This document shows, piece after piece, positions 62,640-64,000 of a stretch of DNA of 64,000 nucleotides (positions within the stretch are counted from its first letter, which is position 1; every line of letters starts with the position of its first letter). The translations under genes and the position numbers were made by a program. The stretch is taken from the NCBI GenBank assembly GCA_964533275.1, contig CAZHJK010000014.1, positions 3,498 to 67,497 of the forward strand, in the 5' to 3' direction. The notes under the pieces are model-generated. The model was not told the origin of the DNA, did no database searches, and saw only the letters and a program-made list of their open reading frames with translations. The DNA comes from CAZHJK01 sp964533275. Its GTDB lineage: Bacteria > Bacillota > Clostridia > Eubacteriales > Garciellaceae.

Positions 62640-63064
62640 TAGGTAAAAAATGAGCCTAAAATTAGATAGGGTTGAGGAGGTAGGATAGATATTTCACCGG
62701 AACTTAGTATTAAAAGAGATTGCAAATATATTTTAAAAGTGTGTTTTAAGTCCCTCGGACTTATATTTTTCTGGTAATTTTAATATTTTTTTGTCCCATT
62801 CTGTAATGTCGTTAAGTTCGTGAATACCGCTAAAGACGCCTTGGTCAAAGAAGCCCACACCTATTTTGTGCCATGGGACAGGTTCTTTCAAGGATGAAGT
62901 AGGAAATCTATTTATTAAATTTGCAGAAACTCTTAGCGAAAGAGGAAAAGCATCTATATGTTTTGTTTTCAGGTTGTGGTGAAAGTATGGCAAAACAACA
63001 CGATTTAAAAGCCTATTGGAGTACCATCTGGTTTATGGACAGATCGGAGATGGAGTGTAATGGC
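62640..63064. other. Gene-remnant region without an intact frame
   Basis: No complete gene is visible. On the plus strand 62,875-62,994 reads GTGSFKDEVGNLFIKFAETL in a frame that ends in a stop; other frames near 62,990-63,055 read KQHDLKAYWSTIWFMDRSE and TTRFKSLLEYHLVYGQIGDG. The minus strand at 62,733-62,880 reads GVGFFDQGVFSGIHELND. None is recognised. It looks like fragments of several genes joined together. Confidence 0.4.
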
Positions 63065-63117
63065 AATTGGATCTAGATATGTGTCTGTGGGAACTTATCT
63101 AGATCCAATTTTTGTCT
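63065..63117 (+). terminator. Strong terminator-like hairpin
   Basis: AATTGGATCTAGATA pairs perfectly with TATCTAGATCCAATT over 16 bases (15-bp stem) and is followed by TTTGTCT. Between it and the Arr gene (63,118-63,441) I see no convincing gene; a 75-codon frame there lacks a good ribosome site and any recognised motif. Confidence 0.78.
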
Positions 63118-63441
63118 AGAAATAATCAGGAGATAATTTATTGAGGTTTTTTTGTTGTTTGAATATTTTTTGTAATGTATATATAATCTTATTAATAATG
63201 TTGTTGATATTGTTATTGAAAAAGGAGAGGACGGGAGGTATTATTACTATCACATTTCATGTTAAATTAAAGGGTGCTTACAAGGGACACCTCAGGATAC
63301 TTGTAAAGAAATACAATATTCCTGTTATTAAGCATCAATTGTTACGCGGACCTTGGGATATTACATGAAGTGAATGAACAGGTTATTTTTTAGAGGGCTA
63401 CTTACAGAACTAAAGTTTAATTAATTTGGAGGTATGATAAG

Positions 63442-64000
63442 GTGAACATAAAATTTGATCCAAATAATATCATTATTAAATTATGTATGAGCGGGATGTC
63501 ATTGGAAGATAATGGAAACATTGAAGATGCGACCACCATGTTTCAGAAAGCATGGCACCAAGCAACAGACGACTATGAAAGATTTATTGCAGCTTATCAT
63601 ATAGCTCGTCAACAAAAAAGTATAACAGAAAAATTGAAATGGATGGAAAAATCATTACAGTGTGCAATAAATATAAATGATGATAATGTTAAGAGCGCAT
63701 ACTCAACATTATATCTAAACATTGCCAAATGTTATGAGGAGTTGAGTGATCCGGATAATGCAAATATAAATTATGAATTATCAAATTCATATAAGGGCAC
63801 GCCTTCTGATGAAGGACCATTTTATCATGGGACAAAGGCAGATTTGAAGATTGGTGATTTACTGACAGCAGGCGGTTATTCAAATTACAAACCTGAGCTT
63901 AAAATGAACCATATTTATTTTACAGCTAATGCCAATGGCGCAGGACTTGCAGCAGCATTAGCAAAAGGAGAAGGAAGAGAACGCGTTTATATAGTAGAAC
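63442..64000 (+). CDS. arr: TPR-like/rifampin ADP-ribosyltransferase (Arr), partial
   Basis: The gene runs off the right edge; 186 codons are visible. A GTG start (GGAGG ten bases upstream) opens NIKFDPNNIIIKLCMSGMS. Residues about 10-115 are helical, with TPR-like repeats (GNIEDATTMFQKAWHQA; SAYSTLYLNIAKCYEELSDPDNANINYELS). From about 127 the Arr domain starts: FYHGTKADLKIGDLLTAGG, MNHIYFTANANGAGLAAALA, and GEGRERVYIVE. Arr inactivates rifamycins by ADP-ribosylation using NAD. The His-Gly-Thr NAD-binding motif is present; the C-terminal part is outside the window. Confidence 0.88.
   Translation, partial: MNIKFDPNNIIIKLCMSGMSLEDNGNIEDATTMFQKAWHQATDDYERFIAAYHIARQQKSITEKLKWMEKSLQCAININDDNVKSAYSTLYLNIAKCYEELSDPDNANINYELSNSYKGTPSDEGPFYHGTKADLKIGDLLTAGGYSNYKPELKMNHIYFTANANGAGLAAALAKGEGRERVYIVE

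Noticed and set aside
62733..62993. An 86-codon minus-strand frame
   Set aside because: Its start region is the shadow of a plus-strand fragment; only the C-terminal half looks protein-like, so it is recorded as remnant DNA, not a gene.
63141..63368. A 75-codon plus-strand frame before the Arr gene
   Set aside because: Low-complexity hydrophobic start followed by unrelated sequence, with no good ribosome site and no recognised motif.

Overview
The window is chromosomal DNA from a low-GC (roughly one third G+C by eye) Gram-positive anaerobe of the Clostridia. Alkaliphilus, Tissierella or Proteiniborus-like relatives are likely, but the species cannot be fixed from sequence alone. The reasons are: strong GGAGG-type ribosome sites with frequent GTG/TTG starts, a T-box leader, a Firmicutes-type LexA/DinR box, the hprK/rapZ/yvcK/whiA gene set, a dnaE-pfkA-pyk cluster, DltABC-like genes and a BceAB-RS module.

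Region 1 (0.1-7.6 kb) is a division and cell-wall block: ftsE, ftsX, a coiled-coil M23 murein hydrolase, a CtpA protease and a MinJ-like PDZ membrane protein. A group II intron that looks like class C sits exactly behind the terminator of the M23 gene. Region 2 (7.6-17.9 kb) has a non-coding repeat-rich stretch, an inactive-looking rhomboid-like protein, mtnA, and the nucleotide-excision genes uvrB-uvrA (SOS box and consensus promoter upstream) and uvrC. Region 3 (18-24 kb) holds a transglutaminase-like surface protein and a DltA-DltC-DltB-like acylation operon whose last two genes are an SGNH-like protein with Cys in the usual Ser position and a lipoprotein. Region 4 (24-37 kb) holds a HAD phosphatase, hprK, murB, rapZ, yvcK and whiA, interleaved with three different PHP-domain proteins and a substrate-binding protein. 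A convergent aminotransferase-serA operon under a T-box leader separates yvcK from whiA. Region 5 (37-49.6 kb) holds dnaE, pfkA, pyk, a beta-propeller lipoprotein downstream of a histidine kinase/response regulator pair, a thioesterase and rlmD.

Region 6 (49.6-64 kb) is accessory DNA. It begins at the 3' end of rlmD, and two further copies of the last codons of an rlmD gene (50,811 and 62,499) are each followed by the same ~150-base tail and hairpin. This pattern suggests repeated integration at the rlmD 3' end. The island contains two nearly identical REP-associated tyrosine transposase (RAYT) elements and a third decayed one, a BceAB-RS antimicrobial-peptide module, a 5'-truncated Vat/XAT acetyltransferase, a broken TetR gene, a DinB protein, a higher-GC TetR gene with two operator-like sites, a CPBP protease fused to a truncated second domain, an AraC/GyrI-like regulator and, running off the right edge, a TPR-like/Arr (rifampin ADP-ribosyltransferase) gene.

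Short palindromic repeats are scattered throughout. One family shares GGGACGGTTCT...GCTTC, a second (GGGGACGGGGTTATTGACACA) flanks the RAYT genes, and a third is a set of variable-core hairpins often led by GTAGGG. A 563-bp block bounded by 16-bp perfect inverted repeats looks like a non-autonomous element.
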